DNA of 64,000 nucleotides from Opisthorchis felineus (taxonomy: Eukaryota; Platyhelminthes; Trematoda; Opisthorchiida; Opisthorchiidae): NCBI GenBank assembly GCA_004794785.1, contig SJOL01004338.1, positions 1,767,871 through 1,831,870 of the forward strand, read 5' to 3'. The position numbers were made by a program, and so were the translations under genes. Shown piece by piece: positions 11,919 to 24,171 of the stretch (position 1 is the first letter of the stretch; each line of letters begins with the position of its first letter). Below the pieces are notes generated by a model, which made no database searches, was not told where the DNA came from, and saw only the letters and a program-made list of their open reading frames with translations.

Positions 11919-12194
11919 CGTAGTTACATCCGGCTGTAGCGCACGTTACTCGGACTGTCGTGAAGGGTAAGTCGAGTTCATCGAATGTCCGTGTACCTTG
12001 GAAAGCATGGCAAATTCCACCTGGAGCAGCACATGACCGAAAAGTAATCACTTCTCCATGATAGCCTACATGCGTGGAGAAGTTGGCATGGCCCGCACCG
12101 TTAAATACGGCCTCATGAATTCCCGCCAACTTTGCAGACCACGGGTTTCGGGTAGTCAACACAGAAGGATGGTAGGAATTTACACTGACTGCCT
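11919..12194 (-). CDS. Candidate exon: C-terminal half of a Ly6/uPAR-like three-finger domain
   Basis: On the minus strand the frame can be entered at an acceptor (CTTGCAAAAAACCAG|, exon start 12194) and leaves at a good donor TACG|GTATGT (exon end 11919). Both ends are phase 1, which is usual for exons of extracellular domains. The last third reads VITFRSCAAPGGIC ... TVRVTCATAGCNY, i.e. R-x-C-x5-C followed by V-x-C-x4-C-N. That is the C-terminal signature of Ly6/CD59-type domains, a family expanded and GPI-anchored at the surface of flatworms. One cysteine of the usual CC pair is Thr here, and the first cysteines must lie upstream. The exact acceptor is uncertain. An NFST sequon fits secretion. 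Confidence 0.42.
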
Positions 12195-15100
12195 CTGGTT
12201 TTTTGCAAGGTGAAAAGCAATGTCGATCAATTGACTGGAACTCCGCGTTACTGGGCAATGAAGGATTGACGGAGTGTGTTGACCAGATAGTTGACACTGA
12301 ATCAACTGAGCTTAGCCCAGGCGAGTTTGCACAGCCAGGAATCGCAGACGACATTGTGAAAGACGCAGTAGCTTCGGCACAGCTATTAAAAGTTCCACCT
12401 GACGATATGACGTCATCTTAGGTATCTTCCTCATACGTCTTTTCGTAAAATGAATACGTACACAACCTGATTACATTCTAAGGTGAACCAGACAACCTGA
12501 GTTTCAATCCAATCTTCGGCTGACCAGCATTTTGCGATTTATCCATGCGACAAGCAAGCCAATTGCAAAAGTGCAAGTAAAACTCTGTTCAGTGATTGGT
12601 CAGTTGAGTATAGAGCTTAGACGATTCAACCAATCGGCATCAGGCCTGTGTCACACCACTGTCCAAAGCGAGTTTACTGCTGCTTATAGGACAACACGCT
12701 GGTCATGCGTCTAGCCAAAATTGTCCTACAATTAGCGGAATTACCCTGATTTCGCCCTCTGCTCTAATTTTTTTCCATTCCGCGCTGCCAACCGATCTGA
12801 GGCGGAGCATGGTTGTAACCGCGGATGTTGCCTTCCCGTTCGCATGGAGACCGTCCCGGCCAACATGCAAGCCAAAGTTTTATGCATACATACCGCGTAG
12901 AGTAAGAAGAGTATGTTTGGTCAAGCCGCATTCTACCTTCTTATTTACGCCACGGACTTGAAAGTCACAGCTAACCATATCATGAACCCTAACTTCTAAT
13001 AGCGTCTTCATGCTGTTGATTGCAACTGGTTGTGTTCCACTGGAGAGCACCTAACAGAATGCGGAAAACATAATTTGCCGAGTAGTTAAAGCAGTTGGTT
13101 AATACCTGTGCAGCAGTCAGTCAGACTGACTTAGAATGGTATGCAGCAGGACGCAAACGTCCAGAAGCGCCACTCTTCTTAAGGTTATATCGCCGGCAGA
13201 TACGCATTTCAAAATTCCATCGAATCAACTAGTTTGTACTTATCCCATGAACTCCACCAATTTATCGATGGCCAGACTATGAAAGTGGGCCAAACATATT
13301 TGACAATCATTAACCCATAATCTCCCAACGGGGACACTTTTCAGAAATCAGGCAGCCCCAACAATGCTTGACACGGCAGCTGAATCGTGTTGAGCTATGG
13401 AGAGTCGGGGTGTTAACAAGTCAAGCTTAGCTCCACTGGTTACCTCTGGTGCGCACTCATGGTGTTATTTACGAGTGGATTTCCCATACAAAGAAGGAGG
13501 CAGGCAGCTAGTGTAGGATGATGCAAATCATGAAATGTGTCACAAAACACAAGCTCAACGGTAGCTAAAGTAGTTTCCTAGTCAATGCTACGAGCATTTT
13601 CAAGTACTGTGGGCTCACCCACTTGATTGAAGCACAATTCTGCAAGTGTTATTCGAGCTGAATAGCCTAGGTTCATAGGCGAAAATAAACAAGATATCCC
13701 TGTCACTCAAAGGCAAACGAGGATCGTCCAGTTCAGTTAAAAAAAGTCGCGCGATACAGATTAGATAAGGCAAAACTATTAACAACTATCTACGTACGGT
13801 TTACGCCGATGCAGCTATAGAGCTTTTCAACTGTTGTTCTCTGAAGGTGCCTTCGTGGTTCACGTGTACATCACTGGATCGCACTGGTGAAGGTAGAATG
13901 AATTATTCTACCTCCTCCCCACCCGAACGTTTCTCCATGGCCCATGATACTAAGCAAGTTCCATGAAAGTCTATTGCAGGCAACGGCAAGTCACTTCGTC
14001 TCAGGCATAAACGGAAAACCCTATCTTCCGATCGGTTAATAAGTAGGTTCTGTCTTTAATATGAATGCGTCACAACTACTATGATAAACAAAACACGGAA
14101 ATACGCCAAGATGTCAGTGGTTAAAGCCGAGTATCCAATTCTGAAGACTAACTCTACATTTCATCGACAAACATGACCAGTATGTGAAGAATTATCCTCT
14201 AGTTGTTGGACAGCGTTCGATTGCAGCATTTAGCAATCGATCAACATGCGAACATTATTTTATCAGGGAAGTAATGTTATGGTAGATTATGTTCTTTACT
14301 TAATGATGAGTCCGGAGAGAACTAGTCAATCTGGGAGATGAAAAGTGAGTAACAACTAGCCGAAGACGGATTTCGGCATCATGGACGAAGTACCTGCTCC
14401 ATCTAATAATATACCGTGTATATAGGTCCTTCATGGCATTCCATATTCATTTTCAGCTGCGTAAGAGCTATATTCCCCAAGCGATCAGATGGAGTGAAAG
14501 AAAACGTTATTTTGTACGTACCAACAATGAACGGTCTATGTACATCGCGCCGTAGAATAATATTTGACTGGTTGCCGCATCACATCACACACTACATCAC
14601 AGGACAGTCACCAGCACAGCTGTTTAATTACCTTCTGATTTCCTCTACAGCAGACGTACTCTTTTCACCATAAGTGTCCTACCCGTTGGTAACTGGCTAT
14701 TTTGACCGACCGGTATAAGATCTTGAAGCTCTTTTCCTATAAGAAATGCCACTTGGGAACTTGGTTTTTTACTTAAGGCTACTGCCTAACTGAAGGTGCC
14801 GTCATAACACAAGTTAAAGTCAAGGAAGGTTTTGACGGCTTTATTTCCAGATAAAATAGTTTGGACGTTAATTTCAATGTCAGTTCCCCCGTTCGTGCGC
14901 GAACACAACCGGTTGCGCAAGAGGTTGTGCTGCCAATATGTCAGGCAGTATCCAGGCAAACGACATTACGCTCCACCTTCTTATTATTACGGTGGTTCCA
15001 CAGTTAAGTAGCTAACTGCATTTTCGGATAATACCAGGACAGATCCTCCATATGGGCATCCTTCAGACCTCGATAGGGACTGTAGACCTTTCTTAACCTG

Positions 15101-16355
15101 GTAAGCATTGTGTAACACGCGATTTTTTAAAACATCGCCTCTCCTCAGAGAATGTCCAGGGACTAGCATACACTGTCATGAGCCCGGAAATCAGTCAAGG
15201 CCTCGATAGACCGTTGGAAGGTAACCTTCTCCTGAGCAAAATTACTGGGTTTTTTGTATGGAGGTAACACACTATTCATAAGGTAGCTGAAAACACTTCG
15301 ACCTTTTAAATAGTGTATTAGGTCTATCGCAATATCTCGAATACCGTACCAACGGAAACATGAGGCGACCTGGTGCAGTACATTCAGTTGCTTAAGGACA
15401 TCATAAACGAGAGATTCATCTGAGTTCCAAGCGAGTCTTCAGTCAAAACCAAATTGGTATGCAAATGAGTGTATTTCACTGAGTTTTTTTATTGGTGCAC
15501 CAACGATGTTCCTGGACGTCGTTCCGAACTCTGCATTGGCTGTTCAGATTTACTTGATTGCGATTAGTTCAGCTTCTGATCCGTAACATAGTTAACCTTG
15601 TCAACCGGCCGTTGGTTGATTTCACTGCTCCGATCCTTTAGCTTCATTGTTGACTAAGACGCATGAAACCTCCGTAGACCTTCAACTGTGTACTGTAAAA
15701 TGCTTCCATTTCAGAAGTTTATTGGCTGATCGCATTACCTTGTGACATGTTACTGTCAGGGTAGAGTCTGCATGGTCCCCACCCCCACACATTGTAACTG
15801 CGACATTTACTTCTTCGTACTTTCCCACTTCACTGAGACACCCTGAGACTTATAGGAGAATAGAGGCACTAGTAACATCAGTCTGCTATCGAATACAGTG
15901 TGACAAGTTTATGTGAGGTGCACCAGCAATAAGAAACCGACAATTTTTGGTCCTATCTTACCAGCTGAGTGAACTTCCTTACACTTCAATTCATTCCCTG
16001 AGCGAAGCTCAAAGTACAAGTGAACCCCTCACCTGATGAGCTGCAACAAGGATGAAAGAGCTCGTGTGAAGGGACTTTTCGGGATCCGACCACATCTTTG
16101 ATGATAAACGCTTTTATTTGAAGTCGTTATCAAAGTTATTCCAAAGTATGTGTAGAACATTCGAACGCTGACTGGGAATCCAGCTGATTTCCTTACATCT
16201 CTCTTGTTTGAGCATGCTGGACCTCATCAAGCAACAGAATAGCATTCTCTAATTTATACTATTTAGAACTAAACTTGTCACAAAATGAAGTTATTTAGAA
16301 TCAGTCACATTAATCCGATTGTTTTCGGTGAGACATTTAGTTGGCACTGTTCCAG
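12195..16355. other. Non-coding, nothing firm
   Basis: No frame above 85 codons. At 14457 a very good acceptor (CCATATTCATTTTCAG|) is followed by short frames in two phases with a possible donor at 14515 (TTT|GTACGT). This may be a small exon but cannot be decided from sequence alone. Confidence 0.5.
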
Positions 16356-16510
16356 AGGTTCCGTTCATGCTACCGATGGCTTACTTAGGTATCCAGTTTG
16401 ACTACAAGAAACAAAACAGCATGGAGTTCGCTGTTGACGATTTAGGCGGCCACGCTTTGGTGGAACACTTCAGTAAAGTGTGTGGCTCTAATGGTTACCA
16501 TATCCAGTAG
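16356..16510 (+). CDS. Possible terminal exon, unknown protein
   Basis: An acceptor TTGGCACTGTTCCAG| precedes 50 codons plus TAG in phase 1. The peptide begins VPFMLPMAYLGIQFDYKKQN and ends SNGYHIQ, with balanced composition. Nothing recognisable; supported only by the acceptor and the protein-like composition. Confidence 0.28.
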
Positions 16511-17978
16511 CAAAAGGTTGGCCCCATCCCGTAGTTGAGCGTTTTATTCGCAAATATTTTCATCGGTTGAAGCTCTGCGAGTTTACTATCACACAAGGTA
16601 CCAGTCAAGCAGCAAGAAATTCATTTTTTTTATGGTGATCAATGCTACTGAAACGCTTTAAAGCTGCTCTGGGATCTAGAGCGCCGTTTCCGAAATGCGC
16701 AGTTTGCGGGCATGGCACCTGACCGCTTTGTTCAGGGCCTGCCGCCTATTCGTTCCACTGGACAATGTGTTCACAAATCAAGCCTCTTGCTGCACACCAA
16801 GGCAGGTTCAAAGTGTGCAGCCTCGGTCGTCACAACCGGAGTCACCGTGTCCAACCTAGCCACAGGGCGCGACACCGCACGTAGTGTGGGTCAAACCGAT
16901 GCGGTGTAGGGCACTATCAAGCATGAAAGCCACTTCCCCTGACCCTCTGAACTTAGAAACCTATGTCTTGACCAGTTCCGCTGAAAAAATTGCCAATGGA
17001 TTGCTGGAGTCTTAACTGAATACCTATCGCCTTGAGCACAGCTTCGCCAACGTCATCACCTTCCAAGCTCTTTCGTGAACACTCGTTACCTGAAGCTTTC
17101 ATGCGACACATTCACCATTTAGATGATACACTTATCGCAGTATTCACTGAATTCCTCTCCTGATGCAACTATAATGCAACCCATTCTGAACAACTTATTT
17201 TCAACGTGAATTTCGGTTTTTGCATCAAGTCAAACTGTGTGAGCTTCTCGGTAGCGTGAGAACAGTGCACTAACGACTAGCGATAGAAATCCTCATTATC
17301 GCACATGATCATTCAGAAGTCAAGCACTCGCTTGTAAAAATTTCACGATAAACAGGTGATGGCATGGCAATGCCACAGCTACAGTTGAACGGTGTTATGT
17401 GAGATCTCCCTGTCTTCCTGGTCAGGTCTCACGTGAATCTCCCTTCACAAAGTTGAAAACCGTACAGGACGTGTCATTTAACCGATATCAGCGGCTACCA
17501 TGCTGTCAATTTTTAGCCGAATTACGAAACTAAAGTTTGCCACCATGCCCCGGTCTTTTTATCGAGATTCGCAAAAGAAGCCGGGGAAATCTTGCGGGTG
17601 ACGTCTTACTCCTATAGGTAGCTCATTTCAATGTTCTTCGAAGATGTGTTTATCTTTGTTTGGTCGTGCCCTCTAAGAACATGAGGCTGTCTCCCTCCCA
17701 TTATTTACAAGGGCGTTTTCCCCATTAGTAGAAGAAGGTAAAGCACCGGTATCTGATACTGGTGCATTGCTCTGGTAACTGGCATACAAGACATCGTTAA
17801 ACCTGACCGGTAAGTGAAACACATATACTCTACAATCATCATCTATGACAATGTTAGTAATCCAGGAGCCAAAATAGAAGATTCTGAATGAAAGGATGAG
17901 CTCAAGCTCAGGTAGTAGCGGTACGAGCTTGACTCTGTCGGTCTAGTTCAAACAGGTTTTTGACAGTTGGTAGTATGA
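16511..17978. other. Non-coding, nothing recognised
   Basis: A GC-richer patch at 16680-16910 carries a 65-codon frame of Thr/Val/Ala-rich, non-descript composition. Nothing else stands out. Confidence 0.5.
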
Positions 17979-18120
17979 GGAAATTTTGGGAATTTTGGTG
18001 GAGATTTGTTCCTGTAAGTGAAGCCAATCTATTCTGAAAGAATAGATAGCTTCTCGGCTCTTCAGCGTAGATTGGCTTCACTTACAGGACGAAATCTCCA
18101 CCAAGGTTTTTGAAATTTCA
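17979..18120. repeat. Inverted pair of repeat family A (hairpin)
   Basis: The left arm 17979-18030 and right arm 18069-18120 are near-perfect reverse complements for about 35 bases (AGATTGGCTTCACTTACAGG then AAATCTCCACCAA), diverging further out. They are separated by 38 bases. Each arm matches the family at 1559-1610 and 60437-60495. The hammerhead-bearing 5' part is missing from the left arm and truncated in the right. The two copies lie 5' end to 5' end. Confidence 0.75.
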
Positions 18121-18354
18121 GATGTCATAAGTACGTTGGCTCACGTATTCCAACATTACCTTGCGGCCATCTTAGCGTGCAGTAGGTTTCTGCATAGGTC
18201 ATGAGGTCCAGTGATCAAATAGTACCTAGGGGAACGAAATCACTGGCTTTCCAGGTGAAAATGGTAGCCCCACCCCCTAGATGTAGGGAGTATTATGCAT
18301 ACCTGGCTTGCTTGCTGTTAGCTCTCATGAAGAATGGTCTCTCTTAGGGGGAGC

Positions 18355-18735
18355 NNNNNNNNNNNNNNNNNNNNNNNNNNNNNNNNNNNNNNNNNNNNNN
18401 NNNNNNNNNNNNNNNNNNNNNNNNNNNNNNNNNNNNNNNNNNNNNNNNNNNNNNNNNNNNNNNNNNNNNNNNNNNNNNNNNNNNNNNNNNNNNNNNNNNN
18501 NNNNNNNNNNNNNNNNNNNNNNNNNNNNNNNNNNNNNNNNNNNNNNNNNNNNNNNNNNNNNNNNNNNNNNNNNNNNNNNNNNNNNNNNNNNNNNNNNNNN
18601 NNNNNNNNNNNNNNNNNNNNNNNNNNNNNNNNNNNNNNNNNNNNNNNNNNNNNNNNNNNNNNNNNNNNNNNNNNNNNNNNNNNNNNNNNNNNNNNNNNNN
18701 NNNNNNNNNNNNNNNNNNNNNNNNNNNNNNNNNNN
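18355..18735. other. Assembly gap (N)
   Basis: 381 unknown bases directly abutting a (TA)n tract, so the gap probably reflects an unresolved TA repeat. Confidence 0.99.
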
Positions 18736-18758
18736 TATATATATATATATATATATAT

Positions 18759-18796
<38 letters not shown>
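18736..18796. repeat. (TA)n microsatellite
   Basis: TA repeat with one GT interruption, bordering the gap; frames read through it (poly Ile-Tyr) are artefacts. Confidence 0.95.
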
Positions 18797-18798
<2 letters not shown>

Positions 18799-19354
18799 CT
18801 GATGAAAAACTGTCAGCAACTCGTTTCCTGTTCCGTCCTGACTGGGGCCGGTCAGAAAGATATGGTCCCGAATTTCTGTCAATCTATTTCGTACTGAACG
18901 TCGGATTAAACATACGTGGAGCTGAAACTTACCGGAAAAATGGAAATATGGTGGCGTGAGACTCGAATTATTCCTTTTTTATGATGTTTCCCCAACCGAA
19001 TGCTTAGCTCAAGGGTTGTCTCAGAGCTCAGGTAGGTGACTTTTCAAAATGTCATATCATTCTTCTTTGATATAAAGTTATGAATAAAAGTTTGGCCAAA
19101 ATCTCTTGAACATCATGAACAGAAGATTTAGTTGATTCTCATTTCAACGTTATTTGTTATCGCGAATGCATGCTTAACTCAGCACTGATAAACTACTTCT
19201 GAATGTGTAACGCACCACTCGTAAGTATTCTGAAAACTCTGCGACAGATCACGATCGGTTTCGCCGTTTTTTGGAGTTCATCAAGTAAGCGTAACCCCTA
19301 GTTTTTCCGTCAACCTTGTGTTCTACTTGAACCCAAACTGCACAGAATTCGATG

Positions 19355-19440
19355 ACTACTCTCATTTGCACACAAATTTGATCTTGACAGGAGACTCAAC
19401 TGAGTCCAGCTGAATCTCTCGTTTATTATGGTCTGCTTCA
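19355..19440 (+). repeat. Dispersed repeat fragment (family B)
   Basis: The order CATTTGCACACAAATTTG, CAGGAGACTCAACTG, CCAGCTGAATCTCTCG, TTTATTATGG matches 36115-36185 and more loosely 1660-1730. Direction and full length are unknown; it could be the 3' part of family A. Confidence 0.4.
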
Positions 19441-19980
19441 ACTGAATGTGCTGCACCAAGCAGCCCAAGGTTGCAGTTTTCGATTTTCGATCAATCGCAA
19501 TACACTGTCTCGACTTAACACGCCACTCACAAGATGTTCATTGTTTTTCGTAGTTTCGTGTCTTCGACTTTCGCTGACCAGTGAATATCATCGGTCTGTC
19601 ACTGGAACTACTTAGCACACCTGGGCTACAGGAAAATTCACCTTACCATAGTAGGTCAACGAAACTTGAAGTCATACACGGACAGAATGTTTCTAGGTCT
19701 AGGGACTGAGTGTACGCCCCGTGCTGTGATGGATCCAGCTCTTTTCCGTGGTGTCGGTTGGAACCGTCACAAGGAGTATTTGACCGTCACTTCATCATAA
19801 CTTGCGAGTTAGGATGCTGGGTACAGCCAAGGGTCCAAAAAATTAAGTAAACCACTTCTGAGCTGTGAGTAGAATTTTTCATATTGGGCTACAGTGCGTA
19901 TATGAAAATGGAGTCAGATAAAAAAATCGGTATGTACACTTAGGAAATTGAATGATGCTCAAACGATAGTAATGCGACAA

Positions 19981-20190
19981 CTAAACGCAAATGTGACCCA
20001 TCTGACTCGCCTGATCCGTCTCAACTACCGTAGGAATCCAGTGAGCCAAGCTGAACATGATTTCCTCGTCCATCTTGATATATAGATCACCATAATACGT
20101 TTTATGAGAACATATTAGGTTAAACAATGGCTTGAAACCTAAAGCAGAGGGTATGGGATGAATCAGTTCAAGCACTTCTGGAGTTTGCAT
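19981..20190 (-). CDS. Possible terminal exon, unknown protein
   Basis: A minus-strand frame beginning MQTPEVLELIHPIPSALGFK, with a possible acceptor AAACTCCAG| at 20178, ending GHICV before TAG. Composition is protein-like (aromatic and acidic residues, e.g. YYGDLYIKMDEEIMFSLAHW). It is short, with no domain and no confirmed partner exon. Confidence 0.28.
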   Translation of the reverse strand: MQTPEVLELIHPIPSALGFKPLFNLICSHKTYYGDLYIKMDEEIMFSLAHWIPTVVETDQASQMGHICV

Positions 20191-21282
20191 TCACGGATAA
20201 AGCTTATTTTCCTCCCACCTTATGGTATCATTCTTTGGGAGCCACGATCTGGCTCATTCTGCCTAGATATTTCCAAATCCGGCTAAACAAAACGGCCGCT
20301 TGGCATCTACTCACTGAGTATTATGGTTTGGCCGTAATGCTTGTCGTGAAAAGTAACGCCTTAGCTGTATTCAGATAATACGATTCCCAGAGAGATTTCG
20401 AGTTCAGTTGCGAAAACAGTACGTTGGTCATTGAAAATCATCCGTAGGGATCGTGCACGCAATGGCATACTGCCACTGGTGAACTTCAGCGCGCGAATAG
20501 TCAAAGGTGGGGCTTAGGAACAAACCAAGATGGGAGGGTCAATTGACTTTTCTTTGCCTAAACATTGCCGCGAACACTGAAGCACTTCGGACCACTGTGT
20601 AACAGCTGAGATATAAATCTTTACGCTAGTTGTCAAGTAAGCAGCTCCTTCTGCTAAGATACCAAGTATGCCTTTGTCATCGACTGCGCCCCATCCTGAA
20701 CGGAACTACAATCTCAGATGGACCCCGCAACTGACCTACCCATAGTTTATTCAGGGGTCATGAACACCCTTCTAAATAAGCCGTCAACTTTGTATCTCAA
20801 ACCTCATCTTGAAAAAAATCGAAATTTTGCAACTTTAACTCGTTCACGTCAGACTAAGAGACCATGAGAAACAAATTGGATGCAAGTAGAGTCCTCACTC
20901 AGCAACTTGCCATTGCTTTCTATCAAGCTAAATCTTATCACCCTATAGAATTTGCCAAAACTCTACTACATCCTGAGTAAATGAGGCCTCGCGATTATTT
21001 TGTGGCATCTTCCTGGTGTACATGTACCCAAAAAGCGATCATGCCACTGTTTTATTTTCTATCACGCTGCTGGACATATTTTTTTCTTAGTGAATAGAAT
21101 CAACCGTGTATCTGGATTGCCTCTGTAACTGTGGAAATTTGAGCTAGGTTCGGTGATATCATCTAAGCTGTACCACATGTTTATACAAACAGCTTGTTCA
21201 GATTCAGTGAAGTGCAAGTCAATAAGGAGCTTTCCTGATATCTTTATGAACCCTATTCAAGTAAGCATAACTGTGAAGGATT

Positions 21283-21810
21283 ATGAGTGTCAAAAATGTT
21301 CCGGTTACAGTGCCGTCCTGGAGAATTCAGCTTTACTGGTGGATGGTAGTAAAGTCAATGGATTTCAGTGTACTTCCTTCAGGCTGGAATCCTTACGCGC
21401 AACCCATCAACCCCGATGGCAGTTATCACGATAATACAATCCATTGGCTAAGCCATCCTAAGAGCACTTTTTTCTATTCGGCACGCGATTTGTTACGCAG
21501 TCACGATACGGGAGCATATATACTGGATATCACGTGCGCAACGCCCCAACTTTCGGACATTGTTCGAATGTGCACACCAGATATGCGAAACACACCGCTT
21601 AAGTCCAAGTTCTTTATGCATCGTCACAATGTCACCACAGCACACAACAAACAGTCGTCTAGCAACACTGTAAACACCCGAGTCACCAGTCTACCAAAAC
21701 TACTCATAAAAGCAATGTACATCATGTCTGAATTGGAGGCAAATGTTGGGACTAGAATGGTGATGCAGGCCGGCTGTGTTCCAATATGGAAGCCCTCTAA
21801 ACCATGCTAA
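21283..21810 (+). CDS. Candidate coding frame, unknown protein
   Basis: A 175-codon frame. The stretch after a possible acceptor ACTTCCTTCAG| (21380) reads like protein: GWNPYAQPINPDGSYHDNTI, then FFYSARDLLRSHDTGAYILD, then a Thr/Asn/Ser-rich part. A weak donor-like AGAATG|GTGATG is near 21758. Frames in another phase continue the open character to about 22110, hinting at either a second exon or a decayed coding repeat. No family recognised; chance is a serious alternative. Confidence 0.28.
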   Translation: MSVKNVPVTVPSWRIQLYWWMVVKSMDFSVLPSGWNPYAQPINPDGSYHDNTIHWLSHPKSTFFYSARDLLRSHDTGAYILDITCATPQLSDIVRMCTPDMRNTPLKSKFFMHRHNVTTAHNKQSSSNTVNTRVTSLPKLLIKAMYIMSELEANVGTRMVMQAGCVPIWKPSKPC

Positions 21811-22562
21811 ATTGACAGAAAGTACGGCACAACTTTCCATGCAAAAGACTGCCAGCCTCCTAACAAAGGTTACCACAGACCCATCATTACACGTGGGCAC
21901 AGCTTGCTTAGTTCGAGATATTCTGAACGGACGCAGCTTGTATCTGCATTTTCAGATAACAATCTACTGGACTTTCGATTTATTTTCAAAGAACTGCATA
22001 CTGAGAAAAGTTTGAAAATTAGTTATCAAAGGCCTATTGATTCAAACGCGAGCTGTTTTTACAGAATAGCCAACCCTGAAAGCATCCTCATATCCCAGAG
22101 GCCAGAAAGTTGACCATATTCGTGACATTTATGTCGAAATCTGTCTGAGTTTCGCTAGAGAGAAACTGACATTTTTGTCCGAGTATTGGTTCACAACAGA
22201 ACCCAGTGGGTCAGTTGGACAGTAACTTATTTGGTTGTTGAGCTGTACAACGTGGGCTTAAGCCTACAGGTGTGTTGACATGCCGTGCAACTTCGTTCGT
22301 TCTTGATCTGCTATCCTTGCAATCGCAATCTGCTGCTGACAGATAGGTTTTCCCGCTGTTTTTTGCGTGCTGCATGTTTCACACGGTAGGACTGGCCGTC
22401 CGCATACTGGCAAAGGCTCTCAACTCGAACGCCAGACTTTGCGCGTCTTTTGTGTTTTCCGGTCGTCCTACCCTCGCATTCATGTTCACGTACGCACCTG
22501 CATTTGGCGCACGCAGTGGGGAACAAACAACGCTGCCCTCCACTCGGATATGTGGTTGTGCA

Positions 22563-22619
22563 GGTTGCAGGATCTGAATCCTGTCTACCGTGTACGACGT
22601 ACCACTGTGCAACTGACTC
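22563..22619 (-). repeat. Degenerate tRNA-like (SINE-head-like) sequence
   Basis: On the minus strand GTTGCACAGTGGTACGTC is box-A-like and AGGATTCAGATCCTG is box-B-like, spaced as in a tRNA. The tail seen in the 46 kb SINE is not obvious. It lies in a GC- and CpG-richer stretch (22330-22900). Not a functional tRNA gene: no closed acceptor stem. Confidence 0.25.
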
Positions 22620-22699
22620 AGGTGATCTCAAATGCACTGCATATGAGCTTGTCTTAGGAATGCAACTCAAACAGACCGGAGCTGGAGCAGACATGAGCT

Positions 22700-23150
22700 G
22701 AGTTAATAACTGGCGTTGGTATACAGCCGGACTAGACGAGACGGGACTCGTCGATCGAGTGATCGATAGCATTCGGTGGGCTGAGTGCGCAGCCAGGACG
22801 CGACGACGGACAGCGAGAGGTCCGCACGGCAATGAAGGGAAAGAAACGGTCCGTTCGGACCGCAAGCGTTCCTAGCAGCATCAGTCAAGCAACCTCGGCA
22901 ATTGAAGGCTCGGAGTTGACCGTCAGTGAAGAACATTGTTTTTCGGTGGGAAATTTTAGGCTGTCTTGGAATAACGCAAATAAGGTCCACCAGCTTCAAA
23001 GAACAATCCGCAATCACTGTAAAAAAATAGTTAAAACGAGAACTTTTTGGTCGAAATTCGGCCAGTTGTTGGTTGCTTTCACTGAGCAATGAGCGGATCC
23101 TTGCAATATCATTGATTGGGTAATGCGAAGTGTCTGGAATTTGGAGAGAG
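22700..23150 (+). promoter_or_regulatory. Possible 5' exon or promoter region ending in a strong donor
   Basis: A CpG-rich block (22730-22880) contains a frame starting MKGKKRSVRTASVPSSISQA (22832), which stops at 23090. Downstream, GAGAG|GTAAGTTTTC at 23150 is a near-ideal splice donor followed by a pyrimidine tract. GC-rich DNA followed by a donor suggests a first exon, perhaps untranslated. No TATA box or other core element was identified. Confidence 0.2.
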
Positions 23151-24060
23151 GTAAGTTTTCTTCATTCGTCACTCTGTCTTCAGTCTACTCGCAAGCCAAA
23201 AAGTGCACTTCACTCGATGCGTTGTTTTAAAAAATGGAGTACGATGTTTCGGTTGTCTGGTTGCAGTCGTTCGCGTCCGGTTATGTGACGAAGATCTGTA
23301 CCTTTAAAGTTGTTGTCGCATTCTGACAGACAGGCCTTCGCAATGGAGGACACAAGGGGCACCGGAATAGATGAAGTCGCGACGATAGATACCGGAATAG
23401 GTGGCAACACCTGGGCCTGTTTCCAGACCATAGAGGCGGTGTGCGATACCTGGTTAAAATGTCAGAGTTTCAGCCATCATATGAACACAAACCATGCCAT
23501 CATGTTAATCTTTCACGGTCAGAATAACCCTGGCTGATAGGACTGGAACTAGACTGAATCTTGGGCAGCGAACGAATATTATTAATCGTTATTCGTTGTT
23601 ATTGGGCCACAAACGACCATGATCAGTAGTCTCATTCGTATGGACTTATGATGAACCCCACTCGCCGAGTAATTTTTGTCCGAAATAATTACTCGGCTGT
23701 TCTCTGCTCCTTTATTACAGCGTGAAGTCGAACATGGCTTTCTTAACATGCCACGGTGAAACGTTTGCGGTGAATGGCTTCTGTTTGATGCATCGTCTGT
23801 ATTTTATTCTGATAGTAAAACTACATAAGTAGGCACTGTCTCACAAGTGTATTTGTTAACAAAGTTCAATTTCTCATTTTGCCGTAACTAAATAAGGATG
23901 GATTGACTTTCAGTGTTCTCGTTGTAAATCAATGGAACGACAATGGAAGTCCATAGATAATCAGCTTTTAGGGGACTCATGTGCAGCACTGAAGCCAGCA
24001 CTCGTTAACCTCCATATATTCGTTCACCGAAAATCCCGTATCAGACTGTGTCGAAATATT

Positions 24061-24171
24061 GGTAGCTCGGGTGAGTTTATTGGTTTTTGACCAGGTGGCT
24101 GTTGATCTGTTCGCCGAGCTTGGCAATTGACTTGCAAACGTTTCTTCACCATACGAGGAGACGTATTAGAC
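24061..24171 (-). repeat. PLE-type terminal repeat, degenerate copy
   Basis: Read on the minus strand it aligns with 1024-1110 and 41549-41600: CTAATACGTCTCCTCGTATGG, GAAGAAACGTTTGCAAG, CAATTGCCAAGCTCGGCG, and a shared downstream segment CGAGCTACCAATATT. CTAATAC replaces the CTGATGA core, so no ribozyme is expected. Confidence 0.5.

Noticed and set aside
18308..18882. Frames with Ile-Tyr repeats crossing the first gap
   Set aside because: They consist of N and TA repeat.
22311..22865. 184-codon minus-strand frame
   Set aside because: Overlaps a tRNA-like repeat and CpG-rich DNA with several competing frames; low-quality composition and no splice support.
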